From GCA-2683135 sp964507445 (GTDB taxonomy: Bacteria; Planctomycetota; GCA-002687715), in the NCBI GenBank assembly GCA_964507445.1, contig CAZDQF010000001.1, positions 310,001 to 374,000 on the forward strand: a DNA stretch of 64,000 bases, read 5' to 3'. Under the pieces are notes generated by a model, which was given only the letters and a program-made list of their open reading frames with translations, ran no database searches and had not been told where the DNA came from. Every line of letters starts with the position of its first letter. The stretch's first letter is position 1. This document shows positions 8,065-17,297 of this stretch, piece after piece. Made by a program: the position numbers and the translations under genes.

Positions 8065-10596
8065 TCAGAACACGATGCGCCGGACGGGGGTCGTCCCGAG
8101 CACCGCACCCTGGCCGTCAAGCGCGACCCCCAGGCCGTCCATCACGGACCCCGCGGGCATGGCCAGGGTTCCCGGCGGCAGGATCAGGTCCGCGGCGGGG
8201 AACAGGTTCGGCGCAGGCCAGGTCCAGTGCATGGGGTTGCCCGGAGCGACGGGGCTGAACGCGCACTGCATGGTCAGGGCGTCGGGCCAGAGTCCGGCCA
8301 TGGGACCCGACCCCGGCGCGCCGAACGCAGCGAAGGAGAACAGGCAGTAACCGGAGTTGGTGGTCGCGGGGAGGTTGTCCAACCCGAGCACCCCATCACC
8401 GACGCCACCGCCGGTGGTGCTCAGGCGCAGGTCGAAGGGCGCGCCCACCGCTGAGGGGTTCGCGCCGAGCACCGCCAGGGAGAAGTCCACGTCCACGGCC
8501 GGCGTCTCCACGTGACCGTCCTGGTTCACCTCCGATGCGGTCACGTCGATCCGCCACGTCCCCGAGCTCGGCCAGGGAAGGAAGACGCACTCTTCCGTGT
8601 TGATGGTGTCTCGCGCTCCGCCGGATGCAGACCAGATACCGGAGAGCAACCCGTTGTTGCCCCGGTACACCACGCCGGTGGGGCTGGTGACGGTGAGGTC
8701 AAGGTCGTTCACCCGATGGAGGTTGGCGCTGGTGGTACCCGGCGGGTCCGCCCAGACCATGGCGATCCGCAGCTCCGGCGTGCCTGCGGACACGTGGACG
8801 TAGCGCGTGGTCGTCTGCAGGTTGCTCAAGACCTCGGACTCATTCACCCAGTGGAGCCGATCCCGACGGTCGTACAGCTTCGCTACATCGGGGCGCCCCC
8901 AACCCTGTCGGGTCCTGGCCAGGTTGTGGCCACCGCCCACGAAGTCCCACGGACGGGCCGCAGCGAACAGCAGCGCCCGCACCAGGGTATCGCTCGGGCG
9001 ACTCTCGAACACGGAAGCGCCGGTGGGGTTACCGAACGCGCCCGCGTGCCACATCTCATGAATGAGGCCGACGCAGCCCGCCACGATGGGCGTGGCCCCG
9101 CTGGTCCCGCCGAAGGACCCGGTGTATCCGGAGCCGCTGGTGGCCGTGTAGATGGCGTCGTGGAAGGCAGCCATGTTGGGCTTCATGCGCCCGTCCGCCG
9201 CCGGCCCCGTGCTCGCCGTCGTCCAGGCGTCATCCGCATCCGTCACCGTGTTGAAGTGGTTGATCCCGCCGACGCTGATGACGTTCTTCGCCCACGCTTC
9301 GGGACGGGAGGCGGTGGTCCCCGTGTTGCTCTGGGACTGCAGATGAACCAGATGGGAGTCGAACGTGATGAGGTCCAGGTTCTGGGACACGGAGGTGTAG
9401 GCGGTGATCTGGGCGCTCCCCACGCTGCTGGTCAGGAAGACCGCGCGGTAGGGGCCGTTGGGGTCCACGGACTGCATCGTGTGCCCATAGCGGCTGCCGA
9501 CGTAGTTGTTGGCGTCGGTGACGATGGCCGTGCCCTGGGGGCAGATGCCACGGGCCAGCGGGTTGAGGCCGATGCCAAACACCTCCGCCGCCGTGGACGT
9601 CCCGTGGGCGTGAGAGCCCGGGCTCCCGTGAGCCACGGAGCCATACAGCTCCGGGTGGGTGAGCTGGGTGCCGATGTCATGGACCTCGCCCCGAACGCCC
9701 GAACCGTCGAACCCCGCCAAGGCGACGGAGTTTGCGCCGACGAACTCCCGGGCGACGTCCATGTCCGCGCCCACGGCGCTCCAGCGATCGACCCACTGCA
9801 CCTCATCCATCCGCGCCACCTGGATCAGTTGGTCCAGGTTCAGGGTGGCGGACATGAGGTAGGTCTCCGGGCTGTGGTCGTGGACCAGCCCTCCCAGCGC
9901 CTCGATCCGCTCTGCGATGGGCCCCTGCCCCGTCATTCCACGGCGCAGGGACAGGATGTTCACCCGGACCGACCCGTTCTCCAACAACCCCAGCTCCGCG
10001 GCCGCTCTCAGCGCAGGGCTGAGCCGGTAGGCGGGGTGGAACGGGGTGACCGCGCGGACACAGGAGAGCGACCGGACCCGCTCGAGGGCGCCGTAGTCCA
10101 TGGTGACCACCTGGGCGTTGAGCGGCATGTAGAGATGGACCTCGGCCCCGGCAGCACGAATCGCCTGCCGATAGGGCTCCAGTCCCTGGGTGTGCCACTG
10201 GACGATCCACAACCGGCTGTCTCTCGGGGAGGTCAACCGATGATGCACCACCGGTTGTTCGCGCAGAGGATCGAAGCGGGCGTAGCGAAGCCTCAGGTCG
10301 TGGTCGGTCTCCGTGACCCGGTCCATGCGGGCGCCGTCCAGGCTGATGGCGGACCATGGCGTGACGTCCCCGCCCAGGGTCTCGACCCAGGACACGGCGA
10401 GCCCGGACCAGCCAGGCACCCGGATGGTCCGCAACTCCGAGATCTGCGCAGCGGTCACGCGGGCGATAACCGGGCCGGAGATCAGCGGCACTTGAACGCC
10501 GACACCGGCAGGCGCGGGGATCAGGGCGGCCTGCTGACAGGGGACGTTGGCGGCGAACAGGGCGAAGACGAACAGCGTGGTGGCGAACGTGCGCAT
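8065..10596 (-). CDS. Secreted subtilisin-like serine protease (S8) with C-terminal beta domains
   Basis: 843 residues with an N-terminal signal peptide (hydrophobic run ending in AANVPCQ). The catalytic triad is readable: Asp in VHDIGTQLTHPE (about residue 307), His in HAHGTST (about 330) and Ser in GGTSGATPIVAG (about 498). After the catalytic domain comes a jelly-roll resembling the pre-peptidase/proprotein convertase type (LTVTSPTGVVYRGN, then SSGTWRIDVTA), and the last 100 residues resemble tails found on other exoproteins in this window and on planctomycete secreted proteins. The roughly 300-residue N-terminal part before the Asp is unusually long and may be a propeptide. It stands alone between dacB and tgt. 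Confidence 0.88.
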   Translation of the reverse strand: MRTFATTLFVFALFAANVPCQQAALIPAPAGVGVQVPLISGPVIARVTAAQISELRTIRVPGWSGLAVSWVETLGGDVTPWSAISLDGARMDRVTETDHDLRLRYARFDPLREQPVVHHRLTSPRDSRLWIVQWHTQGLEPYRQAIRAAGAEVHLYMPLNAQVVTMDYGALERVRSLSCVRAVTPFHPAYRLSPALRAAAELGLLENGSVRVNILSLRRGMTGQGPIAERIEALGGLVHDHSPETYLMSATLNLDQLIQVARMDEVQWVDRWSAVGADMDVAREFVGANSVALAGFDGSGVRGEVHDIGTQLTHPELYGSVAHGSPGSHAHGTSTAAEVFGIGLNPLARGICPQGTAIVTDANNYVGSRYGHTMQSVDPNGPYRAVFLTSSVGSAQITAYTSVSQNLDLITFDSHLVHLQSQSNTGTTASRPEAWAKNVISVGGINHFNTVTDADDAWTTASTGPAADGRMKPNMAAFHDAIYTATSGSGYTGSFGGTSGATPIVAGCVGLIHEMWHAGAFGNPTGASVFESRPSDTLVRALLFAAARPWDFVGGGHNLARTRQGWGRPDVAKLYDRRDRLHWVNESEVLSNLQTTTRYVHVSAGTPELRIAMVWADPPGTTSANLHRVNDLDLTVTSPTGVVYRGNNGLLSGIWSASGGARDTINTEECVFLPWPSSGTWRIDVTASEVNQDGHVETPAVDVDFSLAVLGANPSAVGAPFDLRLSTTGGGVGDGVLGLDNLPATTNSGYCLFSFAAFGAPGSGPMAGLWPDALTMQCAFSPVAPGNPMHWTWPAPNLFPAADLILPPGTLAMPAGSVMDGLGVALDGQGAVLGTTPVRRIVF

Positions 10597-10713
10597 CAGG
10601 CAAGAGTACCCCGCTCGATCGCCCCAGCACGGAGCGGTTTTTCCTGCCAGGAGAGCCGTGTTTTTCTTGCTCCGTCTTCTCGCCCGCGGGCTCCCGTGCT
10701 AGACATCAAGGCG

Positions 10714-11844
10714 ATGCCGAAGAAGGACATCAACTTCCAGCTCCTCAACACGGACCCGACCGGCGCCCGACGGGCCAGATTCCGCACCGAACACGGCGAC
10801 GTCGAGTGCCCGGCTTTCATGCCGGTGGGCACCCAGGGGGCGGTCAAGGCGGCCACCCCCGACCAGGTCCTCGCCACCGGAGCGGAGGTGGTCCTGGCGA
10901 ACACGTTTCACCTGTCACTGGACCAGAGACGGGACCTCGTCCGGCGGGCCGGGGGGCTGCACTCCATGATGGCCTGGCCGAAGACCATCCTGACCGATTC
11001 GGGCGGGTTTCAGGTCTTCTCTCTCCCCGATCGGACCATCTCCGAAGACGGGGTCTGCTTCCGCTACGGCAAGGACGGCGCCACCACGGTCCTCAACCCC
11101 GAAGAGTCCATGGCCATCCAGCGTGACCTGGGAGCGGACATCGTCATGGCCTTCGACGAGTGCGTCGAGTATCCGTCCACCCGCGAATACGTAGAGCGTT
11201 CCGTCGCTCGCACGACCCGCTGGGCCGAACGGTGCCGCGCGGTCGAGCTCGCACCCCACCAGTTCCTGTTCGGCATCGTCCAGGGGGGCACCCACCGGGA
11301 TCTTCGTCAGCGGAGCGCGCGTGAGATCACCGCCATCCCTTTCGACGGCTTCGCCATCGGCGGGGTGAGCGTGGGCGAAGGGCTGGAGCTCCTGAAGGAG
11401 ATCGTCGAACACACGGCCCCCCTGCTCCCCGAGGATCTCCCCCGATACCTCATGGGCGTGGGCCTCCCCGAGGACCTCCTGGCGAGCATCGAACGCGGGA
11501 TGGACATGTTCGACTGCGTGATCCCGACGCGGTACGCCCGAGGCGGCACCCTCTTCACACGGACCGGACGTATCCGGGTCACGGACAAGCGCTACCGCAA
11601 GGACCGCTACCCCGTGGACACGGCCTGCAGCTGTTACACGTGCGAGAACTTCAGCCGCATGACCCTGCGGCACCTGAGCTACGCCGGCGAACCGCTGTTC
11701 GACACCCTCGGCACCATCCACAACCTGCGCTTCTACCAGGACCTCATGGCAGACGCCCGCGCCGCCATCGAACGGAATCGGTTCTCTGACTTCGCGACCG
11801 CGTGGCTCGGCCGCTACGCGGGCAAGCGAAAGGCCCGTCGATGA
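10714..11844 (+). CDS. tgt: Queuine tRNA-ribosyltransferase (tRNA-guanine transglycosylase)
   Basis: 376 residues. Exchanges guanine-34 for preQ1 in GUN tRNAs. The substrate-binding DSGGFQVFSL motif, the GIVQGG loop, the MFDCVIPTRYARGG segment with the nucleophilic Asp, and the zinc site with C-x-C-x2-C and a distal His (ACSCYTCENFSRMTLRHL) are all intact. The ATG at 10714 gives the family N-terminus (INFQLLNTDP); a long open frame continues upstream but is antisense to the protease gene and is not family sequence. Its stop overlaps the next gene's start as ATGA. Confidence 0.97.
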   Translation: MPKKDINFQLLNTDPTGARRARFRTEHGDVECPAFMPVGTQGAVKAATPDQVLATGAEVVLANTFHLSLDQRRDLVRRAGGLHSMMAWPKTILTDSGGFQVFSLPDRTISEDGVCFRYGKDGATTVLNPEESMAIQRDLGADIVMAFDECVEYPSTREYVERSVARTTRWAERCRAVELAPHQFLFGIVQGGTHRDLRQRSAREITAIPFDGFAIGGVSVGEGLELLKEIVEHTAPLLPEDLPRYLMGVGLPEDLLASIERGMDMFDCVIPTRYARGGTLFTRTGRIRVTDKRYRKDRYPVDTACSCYTCENFSRMTLRHLSYAGEPLFDTLGTIHNLRFYQDLMADARAAIERNRFSDFATAWLGRYAGKRKARR

Positions 11845-12695
11845 CCGCGACCGGCTACCGACTCCTCGACAGCGGGGATGGACGCAAGCTGGAGCAGGTG
11901 GGCCCCTACCGGCTGGACCGCCAGGCGCCGCACGCGTTCTGGCGCAGGTCCGACCCTGCCGCCTGGAGCGACGTCCACGGCGTCCATCATCGAAGCGACA
12001 CCGGCGGCGGGCGATGGTCCACCCGGCACCACATGCCGGAGCAGTGGGCCGTCGACGTTGCCGGACTACGCGCGCTCATGAAGCCGACCCCTTTCGGCCA
12101 CATCGGCATGTTCGCCGAGCAGCAGGACAACTGGGAGTGGATGCGGGCGCGGGTCCGCGATCGCGTCGCTGCGGGGGAACGGCCCCAGGTCCTCAACCTG
12201 TTCGGCTACACCGGGCTGGCCAGCCTCTCCTGCGCGGCGGAAGGCGCCTCCGTATGCCACGTCGACGCCGCCCGCGGCGTGGTGGACTGGGCGCGGGAGA
12301 ACGCGTCCTTGTCGGGGCTCGAAGACCGACCCGTACGGTGGATCGTCGATGACGCCCTGGGCTTCTGTCGCCGAGAGTTGAGGCGGGACCGTCGCTACCA
12401 CGGCATCATCCTCGACCCTCCGACCTACGGGAGGGGCAACCGCAAGGAGACCTGGAAGATCGAGGACGATCTCCACGACCTCCTCAGCGCCTGCGGCGAG
12501 CTGCTGGACTCCGAACCCCTGTTCGTTCACCTGTCATGCCACACGCCGGGTTGGACCCCGGGGGTGCTGCGCAACGTCCTGGAGCCCCACCTGCCCGAGG
12601 GTCCGTGGGAGCTGGACGGCCGCGAGATGGGCATCCAGGAAGCCACCGGCAGGACGTTGCCGGCGGGCTCGGCCATCCGCGCCACGCCGCGGTGA
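11841..12695 (+). CDS. Class I SAM-dependent methyltransferase, RlmI/COG1092-like
   Basis: 284 residues, translationally coupled to tgt (ATGA). Motif I is NLFGYTG with the following acidic HVDAA strand, and motif IV is DPPTYGRG. This pattern, with the MKPTPFGHIGMFAEQ lead-in, belongs to the rRNA (cytosine-C5) or related RNA methyltransferase group often annotated as RlmI-like. The N-terminal PUA domain of RlmI is missing, so the protein is shorter than the E. coli enzyme and the substrate is uncertain. Coupling to tgt supports an RNA-modification role. Confidence 0.8.
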   Translation: MTATGYRLLDSGDGRKLEQVGPYRLDRQAPHAFWRRSDPAAWSDVHGVHHRSDTGGGRWSTRHHMPEQWAVDVAGLRALMKPTPFGHIGMFAEQQDNWEWMRARVRDRVAAGERPQVLNLFGYTGLASLSCAAEGASVCHVDAARGVVDWARENASLSGLEDRPVRWIVDDALGFCRRELRRDRRYHGIILDPPTYGRGNRKETWKIEDDLHDLLSACGELLDSEPLFVHLSCHTPGWTPGVLRNVLEPHLPEGPWELDGREMGIQEATGRTLPAGSAIRATPR

Positions 12696-12699
12696 CCGT

Positions 12700-13101
12700 T
12701 CATCTCGGGAGCAACCCGAACCAGTCCTTCTCGTTGCGGCTCCAGCTCGACATCAGGAACTCCAGCGGCGGCCGTACGTAGGCCTCCAGCATGTTCCGCT
12801 GCTCCACCGCGAACTCCTCCGGCACGCCGGGCTTCATCAGCACGTAGACCGTCCAGGTCTCGATGTTCTTGCGAGCCTCCTGGGAGTTGGTGAAGTCACC
12901 GGCCTGCTTCCGCAGGTACTCCAGGTCCTTCTCCTCCCCCCCTTTGACGTGGAGGGTGACCACCAGCTGCTCCTCCAAGCCGATGGACGACTCCGACGGT
13001 GCCTCCGTGGTTCCCACGGACGAACCATCCTCACCGGAGCCGCATGCGCCAAGGAAAGACGCCAGGATCAACGACCAGACCAACCGCTTAATTCTGCTCA
13101 T
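12700..13101 (-). CDS. Small lipoprotein of unknown function
   Basis: About 133 residues. The signal ends in ASFLGACGSGE, a good lipobox with Cys near residue 20, so it is probably a lipoprotein. The mature part has a low-complexity Ser/Glu/Gly linker and then a charged region with no recognised domain. The ATG at 13101 is preferred because GAGG lies eight bases upstream; a GTG at 13107 is possible. It converges on the methyltransferase gene with a four-base gap and is followed upstream on its own strand by the flavoprotein gene. Confidence 0.65.
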   Translation of the reverse strand: MSRIKRLVWSLILASFLGACGSGEDGSSVGTTEAPSESSIGLEEQLVVTLHVKGGEEKDLEYLRKQAGDFTNSQEARKNIETWTVYVLMKPGVPEEFAVEQRNMLEAYVRPPLEFLMSSWSRNEKDWFGLLPR

Positions 13102-13111
13102 CACCACATCC

Positions 13112-14194
13112 TCAAACGACGCGATCGCGTCCCTTGCCTGCCAGGGTGAATTCTACAGGCACCGGGACTCCGTCGATCAGATCCGCCGCCCACTCTCCGA
13201 GCATGGGGCCGAACTTGAAGCCGTGGCCCCCGCCGCAACCGGCCACGAACAGCGAAGGCTCACCCGGCGCCCGATCGAAGAGGAACGTGCCGTCGCGGGT
13301 CATCGTATAGAAGCAGGTTCGCCCTTCGTCGGCGGCCCCGGCGAGCCCCGGGATCCGATCCGTGACGAACCGCTCGACCATGGCCGATTGCCGCGGATCG
13401 GGTCCACGACCGCCCTCAGGGTCTCCATCCACGTCGGGCACGTGTCGGGCGACCTTGACCATGCCGTCCAGCGCCGGGAACCCGTACCAACCCTGGGTCT
13501 CCATATCCAAGGACCAGGCGGGCAGGTGAGCGCAGGAGCCGAGGGTGACGGGGCGGAAGAAGGCCTCGTGCTGCACCGTGGTCCGCACGTCCGGAGCGAG
13601 GGCGGGGAGCAGCTGCGCGACCCAGGGGCCCACACAGACGACCACCGCGTCCGCCTCCACGTCGCGGACGTCCCTCACCGGAGTCCCTGTTCGAATCTCC
13701 GCTCCGGCCGCCGTCGCGGCCGCCGCCAGCGCCGGCAGCGCCTCCAAGGGATCAAGCCACCCGCCCCAGGAGTCCAGCACGCCCCCGGCCAGGTCGTGAG
13801 GCGCGAAGGCCGGAAAGCGACGCCCCACCTCCGCCGCGTCCAGCCACGTCACCGGCCATCCCATGGCGTCCAGCGCCTGCGCCCCCTCGTACTCGAACCC
13901 CCCCGGTCCGTAGCTGCTCGTCAGCTGGAGGCATCCGGTCTGATGATAGATCGTCCGACCGGTCGCCAGCTCCAGTTCCCGCCAGAGCTCTCGCGCTCGC
14001 ATGAGCCACGGCCCGTAACGCTCCGTAGCGCGGCCGTACCCGCCGCGGATGGCCTTTGAGATGTCTCGGCTCGACGCCTTCTCGGCGGGGATCGTCCCTG
14101 CCTCACGGACCTCCACCCGGTGACCCCGCGCGGCCATGCGCCAGGCCGCGGCCAGGCCGAAGACCCCAGCGCCGACCACGGTCACCTGCATCAC
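13112..14194 (-). CDS. FAD-dependent amine/amino-acid oxidase, monomeric sarcosine oxidase-like
   Basis: 360 residues, D-amino-acid-oxidase superfamily. The N-terminal dinucleotide-binding motif is VVGAGVFGLAAAWRMAARGH. The C-terminal block TCFYTMTRDGTFLFDRAP followed by GGGHGFKFGPMLGE is the characteristic region of monomeric sarcosine oxidase and N-methyltryptophan oxidase; the Cys in it aligns with the Cys that covalently holds FAD in those enzymes. It probably oxidises a secondary amine or N-methyl amino acid; the substrate cannot be read from sequence. It lies between the lipoprotein and the S9 peptidase genes on the same strand. Confidence 0.85.
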   Translation of the reverse strand: MMQVTVVGAGVFGLAAAWRMAARGHRVEVREAGTIPAEKASSRDISKAIRGGYGRATERYGPWLMRARELWRELELATGRTIYHQTGCLQLTSSYGPGGFEYEGAQALDAMGWPVTWLDAAEVGRRFPAFAPHDLAGGVLDSWGGWLDPLEALPALAAAATAAGAEIRTGTPVRDVRDVEADAVVVCVGPWVAQLLPALAPDVRTTVQHEAFFRPVTLGSCAHLPAWSLDMETQGWYGFPALDGMVKVARHVPDVDGDPEGGRGPDPRQSAMVERFVTDRIPGLAGAADEGRTCFYTMTRDGTFLFDRAPGEPSLFVAGCGGGHGFKFGPMLGEWAADLIDGVPVPVEFTLAGKGRDRVV

Positions 14195-14209
14195 GCCCCC
14201 ACGAGACCG

Positions 14210-16345
14210 TCAGTTACCAGGCTTCAGGGTGCGCCCCAGCCAGTCGAAGAACACCCGATGCCAGAGGACGCCGTTCTGCGGCCTCAGGACCCAGTGCCCC
14301 TCGTTGGGGAAGTAGAGGAAGCGGGACGGCACCCCCTCCACCTGGGCGGCGGTGAAAGCCTCCATGCCCTGGCCCACCGGCACGCGGAAGTCCTTCTCTC
14401 CGTGGATCACCAGCAGAGGGGTCTTCCAGTTGCGCACGAACCGGTGAGGAGAGAACGCGTCGTAGTCCCGGGCCACCTCACCCCCTCGCCAGTACGGCCC
14501 CCCAAGGTCCCAGTTGACGAAGAACAGCTCTTCCGTGGACCCGTACATGGACTCCAGGTTGAAGACGCCGCAGTGGGCGATCATGGACGCGAAGCGATCG
14601 CCGCCGTTGCCCATCATCCAGAACGCCGTGTAGCCGCCGAAGCTGGCGCCGATGCCGCCGCAGCGGGCGCTGTCGATGTACGGCTCCTTCAGCATGTCGT
14701 CGTGGGCGGAGAGGATGTCCTTCATGGCCTGACCGCCCCAGTCGCCGCTGATGTCGTCGTTCCACTTGCGGCCGAAGCCCGGCAGCCCTCGACGATTGGG
14801 CGCCACCACCACGTACCCCTGGGACGCCATGAGATGGAAGTTCCAGCGGTAGCTGAACCACTGCCCGATCTGCCCCTGAGGGCCGCCCTGGAAGTAGGTC
14901 AGCATGGGGTACTTCTTGCGCGGATCGAAATCCGGCGGGTAGATCACCCAGGCGTGGATCATCTGCCCGTCCGTCGCCTTCACCCAGCGCTCCTTCACCG
15001 TGGGCAGGCGCAGACCGTCGTAGACGCTGCCGTTGACGCTGGTCAGGCGACGCCCCTCACCGCCGACGCTGGGCATCACGAACAGCTCCCAGGGCCGCAC
15101 CATGTCCTGCCGGGCCATCAGCAGGGTGGACCCGTCGGCGGTCACGTCCCGCAGGTCCCAGTTGTACGCCCCTTCGGTGACCTGACGCAGGGACCTGTCC
15201 GCGACATCGATGTTGAACACCTGATTGGTGCCTCGGGACTCGGAGACGAAGTAGACGCTCTTGGAGTCAGGCGCCCAGGTGGCGGCGTGGGCGGTCCGGT
15301 CCAGCCCCTCCGTCAGGTCCCAGATCCCGCCATGCTTGCGATCCCAGAGCATGATCCGGTTCCGATCGGACTCGAACCCGGGCCGTTCCATGGAATGGAA
15401 GGCCAGGTAGCGGCCATCAGGAGACCACACGGGGTCGTTGTCGTAACCGGGCATCCCAACCGTGAGGTTGCGGGTCCGTGGCTCGTCGCCGAAGGTCGTC
15501 ACGTGGACGTCACTGTTGGTGGACTCGGCCCACCGCTCCACGTCCTTGATCGTCCACGCGATGGCCTGGCCGTCCGGCGCCCAATTGAACTGCTCGCTGC
15601 CCGCGAACGGCGGCACCGGGCAGTCCACCCGCATCCCGGCCATGAGGTCTACGGCCTCGCCCGCGGCGCCGTCGTCCCCAATGTCAGCCACGTGCAGGTG
15701 CGAATACGCGAAGTCGTGCCAGGCGCTCCAGTGCCGGTACATGAGGCTGTCGATGATGCGGGCATCCGCCTTGGGCAGGTCCGTATAGAGCTCGTTGACC
15801 GTGGGGTCCATCTTCACATCACGGGTGAACGCCAGGCGCTTGCCGTTGGGAGCGACCTTCAGGTTCGCGATCCCGCCCTCCACGCGGGTCACCTGGGTCC
15901 AGGACCCGGTCTCGGGATCGAGGCTCCACGCCTGTCGACCGTCATCGTTGCGGCTGGCCGTGACGAACAGGCGTGCGCCGTCAGCGGTCTGCACCCACTG
16001 GACATCACCCTCGCCACCGGGACCGCTGGTGACCTGCCGCGGGGCGCCGCCCGCGAGAGGAACGGACCACAGATCAGAATCCCCTCCGTCCGCGCTCAGG
16101 TCATAGCTCCGCACGGAGAAGACCACGGACCTGCCCGTGGGATCGATGGACCCGCCCCCGAGGCGGCGCAGCTCCCACAGCAGCTCCGGGCTCATGCGGT
16201 CCGTGTCCGGACGGGTGACGGGTCTCAGGCCAATGGAAGTGGGGCCGAACTCCACGCCTTCAGGGCGCTGGTCCCCGCCTCCTCCGGACGTGCTGCAACC
16301 ACAGATGATCAAGAACGGAAGCGCGAGGGACATGAACCTGTACAT
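14210..16345 (-). CDS. Prolyl oligopeptidase-family (S9) dipeptidyl/acylaminoacyl peptidase
   Basis: 711 residues. The N-terminus looks like a lipoprotein signal (LPFLIICGCSTSGGG). A beta-propeller built from repeats of the WSPDGRYLAF and WAPDSKSVYF type fills residues 60-450, followed by an alpha/beta-hydrolase domain with nucleophile Ser in GASFGGYTAF (about 568), Asp in HGEKDFRVP (about 651) and His in NEGHWV (about 683). The start ATG at 16345 follows CCGGAG; a longer frame upstream would overlap the next gene and does not resemble the family. Probably removes short peptides or blocked residues from oligopeptides in the periplasm or on the cell surface. Confidence 0.92.
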   Translation of the reverse strand: MYRFMSLALPFLIICGCSTSGGGGDQRPEGVEFGPTSIGLRPVTRPDTDRMSPELLWELRRLGGGSIDPTGRSVVFSVRSYDLSADGGDSDLWSVPLAGGAPRQVTSGPGGEGDVQWVQTADGARLFVTASRNDDGRQAWSLDPETGSWTQVTRVEGGIANLKVAPNGKRLAFTRDVKMDPTVNELYTDLPKADARIIDSLMYRHWSAWHDFAYSHLHVADIGDDGAAGEAVDLMAGMRVDCPVPPFAGSEQFNWAPDGQAIAWTIKDVERWAESTNSDVHVTTFGDEPRTRNLTVGMPGYDNDPVWSPDGRYLAFHSMERPGFESDRNRIMLWDRKHGGIWDLTEGLDRTAHAATWAPDSKSVYFVSESRGTNQVFNIDVADRSLRQVTEGAYNWDLRDVTADGSTLLMARQDMVRPWELFVMPSVGGEGRRLTSVNGSVYDGLRLPTVKERWVKATDGQMIHAWVIYPPDFDPRKKYPMLTYFQGGPQGQIGQWFSYRWNFHLMASQGYVVVAPNRRGLPGFGRKWNDDISGDWGGQAMKDILSAHDDMLKEPYIDSARCGGIGASFGGYTAFWMMGNGGDRFASMIAHCGVFNLESMYGSTEELFFVNWDLGGPYWRGGEVARDYDAFSPHRFVRNWKTPLLVIHGEKDFRVPVGQGMEAFTAAQVEGVPSRFLYFPNEGHWVLRPQNGVLWHRVFFDWLGRTLKPGN

Positions 16346-16403
16346 GAATAAGCTCTCCGGGGACGTCAGCGTCCGCAACAGTCTGATGTCCCCGCCCGGG
16401 TCG

Positions 16404-17297
16404 TCAAGGACCCTCCTGCCCGAGGTGTCGCACGACGCCGGCCGAGACCAGGGAGCGCAGGCGCTCCTGCACCACCTCCTCCAGCACGGACGCCTCTGCC
16501 GTAGGGGCACAACGCTGCAAGGCCTCGTACCATCGGAGCTCCAGGGCGGAGAGCGAGACATCCTGACCCTCCCCCGGCTCCAGCAGCCAATATTGCAGTT
16601 CACTCGTCAGCGGCGGCAGCGGTTCGGGCCGCGGGCCGTCATCGCACAGGCTCAGCGCGGGGACGAGGGACGCCTCGAAGAGGTATCGCTCCACGTGCTG
16701 GACGGTCTCCATGGTGCCGCCAGGAAGCGCCAGCGCGAGACAACCGGGCACCAGGACGAAGCGCTCCGTGCCGGGCTCCCGGGCAGCGTCCCGGTCCCGG
16801 CCCGCCTGTGCCTCCCGACGACGGCGACGGCTCAAGGCCATGCCGCGCTCGAGCGCCAGCACCGCTGAGCCGTGCCCCTCATCCCCTTCCTGCCCGCACG
16901 GCGCCGCCTCGAGGAAGTCCGCGAAGGCCAGCGCCATGTACCCGCGCCGCTGGACACAGTCATGAAACCTGGCGGAAGAGAAGAAGCGGTCCAGCTCGGA
17001 GACCTTGCCCGTGAGGGCGAGGAACAGGGTCGAGGAGATCTTGAACTCCTCCATGAGCGCCTTCAGCGCACGACTCCGTCGCAACGGGTCCGCACCCCAG
17101 AGCCTCCTGTCGTTGCCCACCAGCTGGTGAAGCAGCCCGTCAGGAATCCCCAGCCCCTTCGCCGCGGAGAGGGGGTCCCCATACACCTCGGCCACGAAGC
17201 CCGGGTCGAAGAGCATGCGCACCGCCACCCGCTGCAGCGCCACGTGGGGCGACGGCGGCGACGGCTCCTCGAAACAACCTCGGTCCTCATTCAACAT
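16404..17297 (-). CDS. Partner protein of DUF692 enzyme, putative peptide-recognition protein
   Basis: 297 residues, no confident family. The start overlaps the end of the DUF692 gene by 11 bases, so the two are co-translated. The N-terminal half (about 20-140) is helical with segments DPGFVAEVYGDPLSAAKGLG and FFSSARFHDCVQRRGYMALAFADFL that recall the helical half of MbnC/BufC-type partner proteins, though similarity is loose. The C-terminal 90 residues end in an ELRWYEALQRC ... LRSLVSAGVVRHL pattern like the winged-helix of PqqD-type RiPP recognition elements. DUF692 enzymes nearly always work with a partner that presents a precursor peptide, so that is the best guess. A basic low-complexity stretch (RRRRREAQAGRDRD) sits in the middle. 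Confidence 0.6.
   Translation of the reverse strand: MLNEDRGCFEEPSPPSPHVALQRVAVRMLFDPGFVAEVYGDPLSAAKGLGIPDGLLHQLVGNDRRLWGADPLRRSRALKALMEEFKISSTLFLALTGKVSELDRFFSSARFHDCVQRRGYMALAFADFLEAAPCGQEGDEGHGSAVLALERGMALSRRRRREAQAGRDRDAAREPGTERFVLVPGCLALALPGGTMETVQHVERYLFEASLVPALSLCDDGPRPEPLPPLTSELQYWLLEPGEGQDVSLSALELRWYEALQRCAPTAEASVLEEVVQERLRSLVSAGVVRHLGQEGP

Noticed and set aside
8512..10713. Long upstream extension of the tgt frame
   Set aside because: It runs antisense through the S8 protease gene, has no family similarity, and the conserved Tgt N-terminus begins at 10714.
14120..16351. 743-codon plus-strand frame opposite the S9 peptidase
   Set aside because: Shadow of the real gene, whose catalytic triad and propeller are on the minus strand.
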